A stretch of DNA of 64,000 bases, taken from NCBI GenBank assembly GCA_943842505.1, contig CALTDI010000001.1:1-64000 (forward strand), read 5' to 3'. Shown piece after piece: positions 37,476 to 46,265 of this stretch; the stretch's first letter is position 1, and every line of letters starts with the position of its first letter. The notes below the pieces were generated by a model that worked only from the letters and a program-made list of their open reading frames with translations, searched no databases and was not told where the DNA came from. Origin of the DNA: an uncultured Pseudomonadales bacterium (GTDB lineage: Bacteria > Pseudomonadota > Gammaproteobacteria > Pseudomonadales > Pseudohongiellaceae). Position numbers and translations under genes: made by a program.

Positions 37476-40386
37476 AATAACCACCATTATTGCGCTGGGC
37501 AGTGGCTATCTTGCGCTTCTGTTCGGCATCGCCTTCGTAACAGAGCGCGGCTGGATTCCGATCAAGATCGTGCGCCACCCTATCGTCTATGTACTCTCGC
37601 TCGGAGTCTTCGCAAGTGTTTGGGCATATTACACCTCGGTAGGCAACGCCCAGCGCGATGGCTACGGCTATCTCGCCAGCTTCATCGGCATCTCGCTGGC
37701 ATTCCTATTCTCTCCCCTATTACTGCGCCCATTATTAGAACTCACTCGCACCTATCAGCTGAGCTCCCTGGCCGACCTCATGGCATTTCGCTATCGGACT
37801 CCCTGGGCGGGCACCTTAACCACACTAGTCATACTGATCGCAGTTACACCGCTTATCGCACTGCAGATAAGAGCGGTATCCGATACTGCCTACCTATTGT
37901 CTCCAGAATCTGCCCAGGGTCTATTAGCAATTGGATTCTGTGTGGTAATCACACTGTTCTCTATTCTGTTTGGCACTTCAAGAAAGACAGGGCGCACTCA
38001 ATACGACGGCCTGGTCATGGCGATCGCCTTCGAATCCCTGGTGAAGCTAATCGCGTTTCTGGCTGTGGGTGTCTTTGCGATATACGGTGCTTTCGGCAGC
38101 CTCGATGAACTCGATCTTTGGCTGCAAGATCAGCCAGAACTGCTGGCCAGCCTGAAGAACACCGACTACTTCTCCTCCTTCCATGTCATGGCGCTACTTT
38201 TCTTCACGGCGGCTATCGCGATGCCACACATGTTCTATGTAACCTTCAATGAGAACAATGGACAGAGAGCGCTGTCTTTTGCCAGCTGGGGCCTACCCTT
38301 ATATTTTCTCCTACTTAGCCTGCCGGTTCTGCCCATACTCTGGGCTGGATTGCAGTCTGGCAGCAACGTGCCGGTAGAATACTTCCCTGTAGTGATCGGC
38401 GCGGCTTACGATATGCCACTGATCAGCATGCTCGCCTATCTGGGCGGGCTCTCGGCAGCGAGCGGCCTGATTATCGTGATTACTCTGGCGCTTTCCAATA
38501 TGTGCCTAAATCATCTGATACTACCTATCTATCAACCCAAGGCAAACGAAGACATCTATCGTTGGCTACTATGGAAGCGCCGCCTTCTTATAACTGCAAT
38601 CATATGGATGGGGTTTTTCTTCCACTATCTTCCAAGCCAACAAATAAGTATCGAGGTGATCGGCATCGTCGCGTTCACCGCCTGCCTGCAATTTATGCCG
38701 GGCATCGTCGCCATTCTCTACTGGCCAATGGCGAACAAGAAAGGCTTCCTCTGGGGGCTCGCTACAGGCGTACTCATCTGGTTTCTATTTCTCATGTTAC
38801 CGCTGCTCTCCGACGCTGACCCACTCGCCCTGACCTCTATTAACTGGCGTGAGATAACGGCGTTCTCGCTCATCGGCAACTGCATTATATTTGTCGCCGT
38901 CTCCATCCTTAGCACTAGCAGTGACGAAGAAAGAAGCTCTGCCGACATCTGCACACTAGACACCATCAAGCGACGCAAACGCAGCGGCCTGGTTGCAAAA
39001 TCAACAGATGATTTTGTTAAGAGCCTCAGCAAGCCCTTGGGAGAGAAGACGGCAACTCGTGAAGTCGACCGCGCACTCAAGGATCTAGACATCGGAGAAA
39101 AGGATCGCCGACCCTACGCCATGCAACAGCTCCGAGGGCGGCTAGAAGCGAACCTTTCTGGTCTGCTAGGCCCTTCGATTGCGAGAGAGATTATCGACGG
39201 CTACCTGCCCTACAGCATAGTCTCACAACACGGCAGCTCCGATCTGAACGTTATCGAGAATCGAATCGAAGCCTACCGCAGCAACCTATCTGGCATGGCA
39301 GCCGACCTCGACAACCTGCGGCGCTATCACCGCCAGATTCTATTAGACCTACCCTTAGGCGTTTGCTCGCTGAGTAGCGACAATGAGATCATCATGTGGA
39401 ATCGTGCCATGGAACAGTTTACTAATCTGAACTATACCGATGTCGTCGGGTCTCAGGTAATCGATCTTTCGGAGCCATGGCTAAGCCTTATTACAAATTT
39501 CATCGATGACGATGCCCTCCACTCCTATAAGTATGCCTTCGAACTAGACAGCCAGAAAAAGACAGTTAATCTGCACAAGGCACTCATCGAAAAAACCACT
39601 GATCCCGACTCGACTCATGACGGCGTAATCATTCTGCTGGAGGATATAACCGAGACTGAAATACTCGAGGCCGGGCTAACTCACAGCGAAAGACTTGCCT
39701 CAATCGGCAGACTAGCCGCCGGAGTAGCGCATGAGATAGGCAATCCAATTACCGGCATCGCCTGCCTCGCGCAAACGATTCGCGACGAATATGAAGACGA
39801 AGAATTACTTAATCTCGCCTCGCAAGTGATAGAGCAGACCGACCGCACATCGACGATACTGCAGTCGTTGGTCAACTTCGCCCATGCTGGCACGAATAAG
39901 ACTCAATACGAGCGCGAGGTAGTGTGCATTAGCGAATGCATGGCACAGGCACAGACCCTGGTTTCGCTGGATCGTAAGAACAAGGAACTGAGCTTACGCA
40001 TCGAGTGCGACCCCGAGGCTAGGGTTCTCGGCGACTCACAGCGCCTATTGCAGGTATTGATCAATCTAATCAACAACGCCCGTGATGCAAGTCAATCAAA
40101 TGGCGAAGTTCTCTTGCAGACACAAGTAAAAGGCGAGATAGTCGAAATCGCCGTAGTCGACCGAGGAATAGGCATACCCCAGGCGATCAAAGATCGTGTC
40201 TTCGATCCATTTTTTACTACCAAAGAGGCGGGAGAAGGCACTGGACTGGGGCTTTCACTCGTTTTTAGCATAGTTGAAGACTTAGGTGGTGATATTGATA
40301 TAATCAGCCCCGCAAAGGAAGGCGCAGGCGGTACACGGGTATTGCTGCGATTTCCTTGCTACCATGGTGAACCTGCCGAGAAGTAA
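37465..40386 (+). CDS. cbrA: CbrA, SSS-transporter-fused sensor histidine kinase
   Basis: From the ATG at 37465 the product is 973 residues. Residues 1-~500 form an SSS-type transporter domain with about 13 helices, then a STAC linker (~520-590), a PAS domain (~630-740), a HisKA domain with phospho-acceptor H756 (VAHEIGNP) and a HATPase domain (INNARD, DRGIGIP, GEGTGLGLS). In Pseudomonas CbrA controls use of many carbon and nitrogen sources and its transporter domain moves histidine. It phosphorylates CbrB, encoded 49 bp downstream. Confidence 0.95.
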   Translation: MNFEITTIIALGSGYLALLFGIAFVTERGWIPIKIVRHPIVYVLSLGVFASVWAYYTSVGNAQRDGYGYLASFIGISLAFLFSPLLLRPLLELTRTYQLSSLADLMAFRYRTPWAGTLTTLVILIAVTPLIALQIRAVSDTAYLLSPESAQGLLAIGFCVVITLFSILFGTSRKTGRTQYDGLVMAIAFESLVKLIAFLAVGVFAIYGAFGSLDELDLWLQDQPELLASLKNTDYFSSFHVMALLFFTAAIAMPHMFYVTFNENNGQRALSFASWGLPLYFLLLSLPVLPILWAGLQSGSNVPVEYFPVVIGAAYDMPLISMLAYLGGLSAASGLIIVITLALSNMCLNHLILPIYQPKANEDIYRWLLWKRRLLITAIIWMGFFFHYLPSQQISIEVIGIVAFTACLQFMPGIVAILYWPMANKKGFLWGLATGVLIWFLFLMLPLLSDADPLALTSINWREITAFSLIGNCIIFVAVSILSTSSDEERSSADICTLDTIKRRKRSGLVAKSTDDFVKSLSKPLGEKTATREVDRALKDLDIGEKDRRPYAMQQLRGRLEANLSGLLGPSIAREIIDGYLPYSIVSQHGSSDLNVIENRIEAYRSNLSGMAADLDNLRRYHRQILLDLPLGVCSLSSDNEIIMWNRAMEQFTNLNYTDVVGSQVIDLSEPWLSLITNFIDDDALHSYKYAFELDSQKKTVNLHKALIEKTTDPDSTHDGVIILLEDITETEILEAGLTHSERLASIGRLAAGVAHEIGNPITGIACLAQTIRDEYEDEELLNLASQVIEQTDRTSTILQSLVNFAHAGTNKTQYEREVVCISECMAQAQTLVSLDRKNKELSLRIECDPEARVLGDSQRLLQVLINLINNARDASQSNGEVLLQTQVKGEIVEIAVVDRGIGIPQAIKDRVFDPFFTTKEAGEGTGLGLSLVFSIVEDLGGDIDIISPAKEGAGGTRVLLRFPCYHGEPAEK

Positions 40387-40435
40387 TGCCTGCGGCAATT
40401 AACACACAGATAATTTACATAGCATAAGTAGTCAG

Positions 40436-41815
40436 ATGACAGCAATGAATCAAGTTCTAGTAGTAGAAGATGAAGTGGTAATTCGAACTGCGCTGAAGCG
40501 ATTACTGGAACGCCACGAATACAAAGTAAGCGAAGCCGGATCCGTCAAAGAGTCACTAGACAATTTTGACATGGACGACTTCGACGTGATTATCAGCGAT
40601 TTGCGATTACCCGGCGCACCAGGCACCGACCTAATCAAGGCGACCACGACCCCCGTCCTAATAATGACCAGCTACTCCAGTATTCGCTCCGCCATCGATT
40701 CGATGAAACTGGGTGCTGTCGATTACATTGCCAAACCTTTCGAGCACAAGGAACTAATAGAGTCAGTTGCCAAAGTAATTCGCGAACATGCTAAAGCTCC
40801 ACGTCAAGAGAGAATAGGTTCTGAAGAATTCGAACCACCGGTTCATGGAATGATCGGTAGCTGTTCACAGATGATGGAATTGTTTCGACGCATCCGAAAG
40901 GTAGCGCAGACTAATTCAACCGTTCTTATCAATGGCGAATCGGGCACCGGTAAAGAATTAGTAGCAAGAGCGATTCACAATCTGAGCAATCGCAGCACCC
41001 AGGAAATGATCTCGGTAAATTGTGCAGCGATTCCGGAAAACTTAATTGAATCGGAACTGTTCGGTCACGAGAAAGGTGCATTCACCGGCGCAACCGCAAC
41101 CAGAACCGGATTAGTCGAGGCAGCTAATGGAAGTACCCTCTTCCTCGACGAAATCGGCGAACTTCCCTTAGAAGCTCAGGCCAGGCTATTAAGAGTGTTG
41201 CAGGAGAATGAAATTCGCAAGGTCGGCTCGGTGCAGTCGAAAAAAGTAGATGTACGCCTAGTCGTAGCAACCCACCGCGACTTAAAGCAGCTCGTGGTAG
41301 ATGGTCACTTCCGCGAAGATCTCTACTATCGCATCAATGTAATGACCCTGTTGATACCACCACTAAGAGAACGCGGCGATGATATTCTCGAACTGGCAGA
41401 AGCCATTCTGCAACGCACCTGCAAACGGCTTAAGACGAAGATGCTTAGCCTGAGCGACGGAGCCAAGCGCGCCATAGCCAAATACCCCTGGCCTGGAAAT
41501 GTCCGTGAGCTGGAAAACGCGATAGAGCGCGCCGTTGTGCTGGCAGAAGAAATGGTAATCGGAGAAGAGCTGCTTGCGATTGGCGACGAAGAGAAACGAA
41601 TTTCGGGGCAGGAAGCAGAATTACAGAATCAGCAAGCGACCGCCGAACCCATTGAAGAGCTTTCTCTGGAAGATTACTTTCAGCGATTCGTGCTCGAACA
41701 TCAAGATATTATGAATGAAACCCAACTCGCGAAGAAATTGGGAATTAGCCGCAAATGTCTCTGGGAACGTCGCCAGCGTTTTGGCATACCACGCAAGAAA
41801 AAGCAGGAAGCCTAG
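40436..41815 (+). CDS. cbrB: CbrB, sigma-54-dependent NtrC-type response regulator
   Basis: The 459-residue protein has a receiver domain with D55 (VIISDLRLPG), a AAA+ domain with Walker A GESGTGKE, the sigma-54-contacting GAFTGA loop, and a C-terminal Fis-type helix-turn-helix (QLAKKLGISRKCLWERRQRFG). CbrB activates sigma-54 promoters, classically the crcZ sRNA promoter directly downstream. An almost identical arrangement is found here. Confidence 0.96.
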   Translation: MTAMNQVLVVEDEVVIRTALKRLLERHEYKVSEAGSVKESLDNFDMDDFDVIISDLRLPGAPGTDLIKATTTPVLIMTSYSSIRSAIDSMKLGAVDYIAKPFEHKELIESVAKVIREHAKAPRQERIGSEEFEPPVHGMIGSCSQMMELFRRIRKVAQTNSTVLINGESGTGKELVARAIHNLSNRSTQEMISVNCAAIPENLIESELFGHEKGAFTGATATRTGLVEAANGSTLFLDEIGELPLEAQARLLRVLQENEIRKVGSVQSKKVDVRLVVATHRDLKQLVVDGHFREDLYYRINVMTLLIPPLRERGDDILELAEAILQRTCKRLKTKMLSLSDGAKRAIAKYPWPGNVRELENAIERAVVLAEEMVIGEELLAIGDEEKRISGQEAELQNQQATAEPIEELSLEDYFQRFVLEHQDIMNETQLAKKLGISRKCLWERRQRFGIPRKKKQEA

Positions 41816-41934
41816 CCCGATCACTCCAAAGCCGCAGCCGCCAGCTTAGACGCATGGCACATTACTGCAGCCCCAAAACCAAGGCTTTTGACGGGTGATA
41901 TGACGAGGGTTATTTGTTACCGCTACCCGACTAC

Positions 41935-41960
41935 CCAAATATTAGGGAAAAACAGTAACA
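41935..41960. promoter_or_regulatory. Putative CbrB upstream activating site
   Basis: An inverted repeat TGTTAC (41935-41940) - 14 bp - GTAACA (41955-41960), lying about 75-100 bp before the sigma-54 -24 element. This is the expected distance for an enhancer and resembles the CbrB site reported for Pseudomonas crcZ as I recall it. Direct binding is inferred. Confidence 0.6.
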
Positions 41961-42032
41961 TAAGTGGGTCTTTAGAAATGGAATACTAATTTCTCAAATA
42001 CTAACCACTTGATATATATACCTATTACCAAC

Positions 42033-42049
42033 TTGGCACAGTAAATGCT
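42033..42049 (+). promoter_or_regulatory. Sigma-54 promoter of the CrcZ-like RNA
   Basis: TTGGCACAGTAAATGCT carries a complete TTGGCAC -24 box with GG at 42035-42036 and the GC of the -12 box at 42047-42048, exactly 10 bp apart; the only notable deviation is ATGC for TTGC. Transcription should begin near 42060, just before the A-rich repeats. Confidence 0.75.
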
Positions 42050-42256
42050 GGTATACAGTGATAATAATAACAATAAATAATAATAATAATTCTCAATAAA
42101 AACAAAAATAGCATTACTGAGTTATAAAACTAAGGTTAGTGCAATAAATAATAATAAGGTCGGGTTGTAGTTAATTTGGCATTTGCCATCGAGCTTCATG
42201 TTCACCACCTAATACTTATGCAGTACCGCCATGGGTACGCACTTAAAAATATAGAT

Positions 42257-42282
42257 CTAATAGCAATAATAATAACTATTAG
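42257..42282 (+). other. Hairpin presenting the AAYAAYAA motif in its loop
   Basis: CTAATAG (42257-42263) pairs perfectly with CTATTAG (42276-42282), leaving the 12-nt loop CAATAATAATAA, which holds two overlapping AAYAAYAA octamers. An exposed loop is a suitable display for the Hfq distal face. Confidence 0.7.
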
Positions 42283-42290
42283 CTTCCTAT

Positions 42291-42311
42291 GGGGGGTGGT
42301 ATTCACCCCCC
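42291..42311 (+). terminator. GC-rich stem at the probable 3' end of the CrcZ-like RNA
   Basis: GGGGGGTG pairs with CACCCCCC around GTATT. It is followed by AATAATATC rather than a U-tract, so it is not a textbook terminator; it may be a stabilising 3' stem or a processing site. Confidence 0.5.
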
Positions 42312-42586
42312 AATAATATCTCCCTAAACTTTCTAATTTACCCACATGCTGGCCGCTACTGCATTCTGCCCGTTCGCCGCCTGTAGTTTTCTCCGGTTCC
42401 GTGTATCATGCCAATTCATGATTGGTAAGCAGACCCTCTCTACAGGTTTGTCCAGCCAATGCGATAGACGCATGCCTGCGACTTGAAGTTGTAATTGCAA
42501 AGAAAATTAGCCGTGACCAAGTTCTCTATACTCGTACTATACAGCCCTGCCTCGCAGCCGAATTGCGCATTGGAGTGTGAGCCGCG
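42312..42586 (+). promoter_or_regulatory. pcnB upstream region
   Basis: No open frame. Possible -10 hexamers TATACT (42527-42532) and TATACA (42538-42543) lie 45-60 bp before pcnB, but neither has a convincing -35, so the pcnB promoter is only suggested. Confidence 0.3.
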
Positions 42587-43957
42587 ATGAATCAGCCGAC
42601 GAACCCTTCCTCTACTTCATCACTGGTAGGCATCGAAAAAGCGACTCTGTTGGAGCGCGATCACCACCCTATCTCGCGCAAGCAGATTTCCCCCAACGCG
42701 GTAAGAGTCCTCTATAAGCTTGCCGAAGCCGGGCACCATGGCTTCCTTGTGGGCGGCGGTGTACGTGACCTGCTCCTGGGGAAAAACCCCAAGGACTTCG
42801 ACATCGCGACCGATGCCTCGCCGGAGCAACTCAAGTCATTGTTTCGCAACGCCAGAATAATCGGGCGCCGCTTCAAGATTATTCATCTACGCTTCGGTAG
42901 AGAGATCATCGAGGTTACAACCTTCCGCGCCCCTCATGACGCCGAGAACAAGATTGCAGACAACGTACCCAGGCGCCGCATTCAGAATCAGGAATCCGCA
43001 CACTCTACCGCTGGAATGATTCTGCGCGATAACGTCTATGGCAACATCGATGAAGATGCGCTACGCCGGGACTTCACCATCAATGCCCTGTACTACACTA
43101 TAGACAAGTTTCGGATTCTGGATTTCAGCACCGGCCTGGAAGACTTGGAGTCAAAGCAAATACGCATGATCGGCGATCCTGCCGAGCGCTACAAAGAAGA
43201 CCCTGTGCGCATGCTGCGAGCGATTCGTTTTGCCGCGAAGCTGGGTTTCACTATCGAAGAAAAGACCGAGAAGCCCATCGACGAACTGGCGCACCTGCTG
43301 GAATCTATATCTACCGCCAGGCTCTTTGATGAAACCATCAAACTGATGGCCGGGGGTCATGCCGTCAAGACCTTCGAACTGCTTAGACGCTATCGACCGG
43401 GCATGTACTTATTCGCGCCCACATTCCGCGCTCTGGAAAAAATCTCCGGGCCACCGAGTAAACTGGTAGATCTGGCATTGGAAAACACTGACTCAAGGCT
43501 GGCTGCAGGCAAGTCTGTAACCCCCGCATTTCTCTTTGCCGCCTTGCTCTGGCCTGTTTTGCAGCTACGCTTACAGTCGCTACAGTCGAACGAGGCCAAC
43601 CAACATCAGCTATTCCAACAAGCCGCACAAGAAGTTTTGATGGAACAGATACAATATACCGCCGTGCCGAAGCGCTTTACCATTGCTACGAAAGAGATAT
43701 GGGATCTACAGTCACGCCTGATGCGCGACAACCGGCGCAACATAGACGGCGCGTTTAACCATCCCAGATTTCGAGCTGCCTATGATTTCTTGCTCTTGCG
43801 TGAAGATGCCGGAGAAGACCTGGGCGGTCGCGGCGCATGGTGGACCGAGTATCAAATCGGTGCTACAAAGCGAGAGGTTGAACATGTAAATAGCGACGGC
43901 GAAGCGCCAAAGAAAAGGCGACGCAGACGCAAACCAAAAACCAAGCCCGCAGCCTAA
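42587..43957 (+). CDS. pcnB: Poly(A) polymerase I
   Basis: The 456-residue class II nucleotidyltransferase has GGGVRD (56-61), catalytic D70 and D72 (KDFDIATDA), RRDFTINALYY and the downstream RNA-binding helices, ending in a basic tail (KKRRRRRKPKTK). It adds 3' poly(A) tails that speed RNA decay. The position after the CbrB/sRNA region is as in Pseudomonas. Confidence 0.96.
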   Translation: MNQPTNPSSTSSLVGIEKATLLERDHHPISRKQISPNAVRVLYKLAEAGHHGFLVGGGVRDLLLGKNPKDFDIATDASPEQLKSLFRNARIIGRRFKIIHLRFGREIIEVTTFRAPHDAENKIADNVPRRRIQNQESAHSTAGMILRDNVYGNIDEDALRRDFTINALYYTIDKFRILDFSTGLEDLESKQIRMIGDPAERYKEDPVRMLRAIRFAAKLGFTIEEKTEKPIDELAHLLESISTARLFDETIKLMAGGHAVKTFELLRRYRPGMYLFAPTFRALEKISGPPSKLVDLALENTDSRLAAGKSVTPAFLFAALLWPVLQLRLQSLQSNEANQHQLFQQAAQEVLMEQIQYTAVPKRFTIATKEIWDLQSRLMRDNRRNIDGAFNHPRFRAAYDFLLLREDAGEDLGGRGAWWTEYQIGATKREVEHVNSDGEAPKKRRRRRKPKTKPAA

Positions 43958-43987
43958 TCCCTTAAAACCAGGAATCGCACAACGACA

Positions 43988-44653
43988 ATGACACTTGGCG
44001 ATACTAGCAGAGAAGCTCCTCGCTACATTGCGGTAGAGGGGCCTATAGGCGTAGGCAAGACCACGCTAACGAAACGCCTCGCCGACACTTTCAACTACGA
44101 GCTATTACTTGAGAAGAGCGAGGACAATCCTTTTCTCGATCGTTTCTATCAGAACCCAAAGCAGCACGCCCTATCAACGCAACTCTTCTTCCTCTTTCAA
44201 CGCGCCCAGCAGATTCAAGACCTACGTCAGAACGACATGTTCGAACCGGTGCGGGTAGCAGATTTCTTGATCGACAAGGATCAATTGTTCGCCCAGCAAA
44301 ATCTCGAACCCGATGAGTTCGAGCTCTATCTCAATGTATACCGTCATCTCACTATCGATGCACCGGTACCCGATCTGGTTATCTATCTGCAGGCACCCAC
44401 CGAGGTGTTGCTAGGCAGAATTCAAAAACGTGGCGTCGATGCCGAGCAACTCATCGAACGCAGCTATCTGGAGAACCTGAATGAAGCCTATGCCGAGTTC
44501 TTTCACTACTACAACAGGTCGCCGCTGCTCATCGTGAACAGCGCAGATATCGACCTGGTGAACAATGAAGATGACTACGAGCAACTGGTAAAACGGGTAG
44601 TGTCCCCCGGCGCCGGAACTCAATATTTCAACCCGCGCCCCTCACTCATCTAA
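43988..44653 (+). CDS. Deoxynucleoside kinase family protein
   Basis: A 221-residue P-loop kinase with GPIGVGKT (18-25), FLIDKDQLFAQ, and the LID-like region ERSYLENLNEAYAEFFHYYN. It belongs to the dCK/dGK-type deoxynucleoside kinases, salvaging deoxynucleosides. In related genomes it follows folK; here it follows pcnB directly after 30 bp, with no folK. Confidence 0.9.
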   Translation: MTLGDTSREAPRYIAVEGPIGVGKTTLTKRLADTFNYELLLEKSEDNPFLDRFYQNPKQHALSTQLFFLFQRAQQIQDLRQNDMFEPVRVADFLIDKDQLFAQQNLEPDEFELYLNVYRHLTIDAPVPDLVIYLQAPTEVLLGRIQKRGVDAEQLIERSYLENLNEAYAEFFHYYNRSPLLIVNSADIDLVNNEDDYEQLVKRVVSPGAGTQYFNPRPSLI

Positions 44654-44733
44654 CACCTGTTATAAAGCGTACAGCGAGTTTTTCAGATTTAACACCAAAC
44701 AAATTACGAAATACCAAAAGCGAAGGGAAAACC

Positions 44734-45222
44734 ATGAAAACCAAGCAGCTACAAATGCCAGAAATCAAAGGACCAGAACTGAACCGAAGAGGATTCCTGG
44801 CAGCCGGAGCCGGAGCGATAGCTCTCGCCAGTATGACTCGCTCGGTCAGCGCAGCGCAGCTAACGACCGACGAGGCCGCCAACGTACAGCTTGTAAATGA
44901 TTTCTGCGCGGCGTGGCCCAGCCATGATCTCGATAACATAATGGCATTTTTTGCTGACGATGGTGCCTACCGGATGACCGAGACTACGCCCTTGGCCGAT
45001 GGCCGCGATGCCGTAGCGGAGCGTATCCAGACGATCATCAACAACGTCGACCGTTTCGATGTGCTCGACACCTTTGCACGAGGACCGATGGTCATCAATG
45101 AACGCATAGACTACTTCTCGGACTTCGCCCTGAAGACCTGGCACGGCGTAGGCGTTTTTTTTATCAGAGAGGGCAAGATTGTCGATTGGTACGATTACAC
45201 AATAGCTATGGAACAGGCTTGA
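44734..45222 (+). CDS. Tat-exported SnoaL/limonene-epoxide-hydrolase-like protein
   Basis: The 162-residue product has a twin-arginine signal (NRRGFLAAGAGAIAL, R18-R19) cleaved near SAAQ, then a SnoaL-like cone fold with VNDFCAAWPSHDLDNIMAFFADDGAYRM and GRDAVAERI, close to limonene-1,2-epoxide hydrolase. These normally hydrolyse epoxides or isomerise small hydrophobic compounds; export by Tat is unusual. GAAGGG lies before the ATG. The gene interrupts the usual kinase-panB neighbourhood. Confidence 0.85.
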   Translation: MKTKQLQMPEIKGPELNRRGFLAAGAGAIALASMTRSVSAAQLTTDEAANVQLVNDFCAAWPSHDLDNIMAFFADDGAYRMTETTPLADGRDAVAERIQTIINNVDRFDVLDTFARGPMVINERIDYFSDFALKTWHGVGVFFIREGKIVDWYDYTIAMEQA

Positions 45223-45382
45223 ACCGGGCCTAGCGTGCTCATGGCATGCTGCAGGCCTTGGCACCGCTGCGCCCCATTAAATCCAGACACCAAATAGCGA
45301 AGGTTTGGCTTGAATACGCGCTTTTCTCGCCTTACTATCCCTCTCCCGATCAATGCCGCAGACGCAATCGCAAGAAGATCCT

Positions 45383-46195
45383 ATGAGCACACAAGCAAAA
45401 AGTGGCAACGTCACCCTGACCACCCTGTTCAAGATAAAGGAACGTGGGGAAAAGTTTGCCTGCCTGACCGCCTACGATGCCTGTTTCGCCTCGATTCTGG
45501 GTGATTCCGGGGTGGAAGTCATTCTTGTGGGTGACTCACTAGGCATGGTGCTACAAGGCCACGACAGTACGCTACCGGTTACGATGGATGACATGATCTA
45601 CCATATGCAATGCGTGAAACGGGGTAACAAGGGAGCTCTACTCATAGCCGACCTCCCTTTCATGAGCTATTCCTCAGAGACGCAAACACTCGAAAACGCG
45701 GCCGCTCTAATGCGGGCTGGCGCGCACATGGTGAAACTCGAGGGAGGCGCCTGGATCGAAAATACGACCAGACTACTCGCCGAACGCGGCATTCCCGTAT
45801 GCGCGCACATGGGTCTGACACCGCAGTCGGTGAATCGGATCGGTGGCTTTCATGTGCAGGGGCGCGATACCGAACAGGCTGACGCCATCGTCGCCGAGGC
45901 AAAGCTATTGGAAGAAGCCGGCGCGAGCACACTGCTGCTTGAATGCGTTCCCCGCCGCCTAGGTAAGACCGTTACCGACTCTCTGGATATCCCGGTGATC
46001 GGCATCGGTGCCGGCCCCGACACGACGGGTCAGATCATGGTGTTGCATGATGTATTGGGGGTCTCGCCAATCTCACCCAAGTTCGTTAAAAATTTCCTGA
46101 ATGATTCCAGCAATGGCATTCCCGGCGCCATCGAAGACTATGTGCAGGCTGTGAAGTCGCAGTCTTTTCCCGCCGATGAGCACTGTTTCAACTAA
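45383..46195 (+). CDS. panB: 3-methyl-2-oxobutanoate hydroxymethyltransferase
   Basis: Starting at the ATG at 45383 the product is 270 residues; an upstream in-frame ATG at 45353 only adds a polar tail that homologues lack. PanB motifs: [44 protein letters not shown], and GIGAGP. It makes ketopantoate from alpha-ketoisovalerate and methylene-THF for coenzyme A synthesis. It is followed by panC after a repeat-containing gap. Confidence 0.96.
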   Translation: MSTQAKSGNVTLTTLFKIKERGEKFACLTAYDACFASILGDSGVEVILVGDSLGMVLQGHDSTLPVTMDDMIYHMQCVKRGNKGALLIADLPFMSYSSETQTLENAAALMRAGAHMVKLEGGAWIENTTRLLAERGIPVCAHMGLTPQSVNRIGGFHVQGRDTEQADAIVAEAKLLEEAGASTLLLECVPRRLGKTVTDSLDIPVIGIGAGPDTTGQIMVLHDVLGVSPISPKFVKNFLNDSSNGIPGAIEDYVQAVKSQSFPADEHCFN

Positions 46196-46231
46196 GTCGT
46201 TTTAACTAATTCGTTTTAACTAAGTCGCTTT
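46190..46231. repeat. 14-bp imperfect tandem repeat x3 at the panB-panC junction
   Basis: Three head-to-tail copies of AACTAAGTCGTTTT, the second and third each with one substitution. The panB stop codon lies inside copy 1, and every copy contains an in-phase-independent TAA, so copy number changes would not extend the protein greatly. Confidence 0.9.
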
Positions 46232-46265
46232 ACCAGGACACTGCTTTTAAATAGGCGCCCCGCAG

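Larger units (their letters stand above)
42060..42311 (+). ncRNA. crcZ: CrcZ-like Crc/Hfq-sequestering small RNA
   Basis: The region between cbrB and pcnB is non-coding and contains strict AAYAAYAA motifs in three clusters (42063-42089, 42147-42157, 42265-42275), with a near match at 42095-42105. Hairpins at 42223-42238 and 42257-42282 and a GC-rich 8-bp stem at 42291-42311 follow. Location downstream of cbrB, the sigma-54 promoter, the upstream inverted repeat and the motif density all match Pseudomonas CrcZ, which titrates Hfq/Crc away from catabolic mRNAs. The 3' end is uncertain because the last stem lacks a U-tract. Confidence 0.75.

Noticed and set aside
42176-42193. TTTGGCATTTGCCATCG as a second sigma-54 promoter
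   Set aside because: The spacing gives CG, not GC, at the -12 position; it is a small TGGC/GCCA hairpin.
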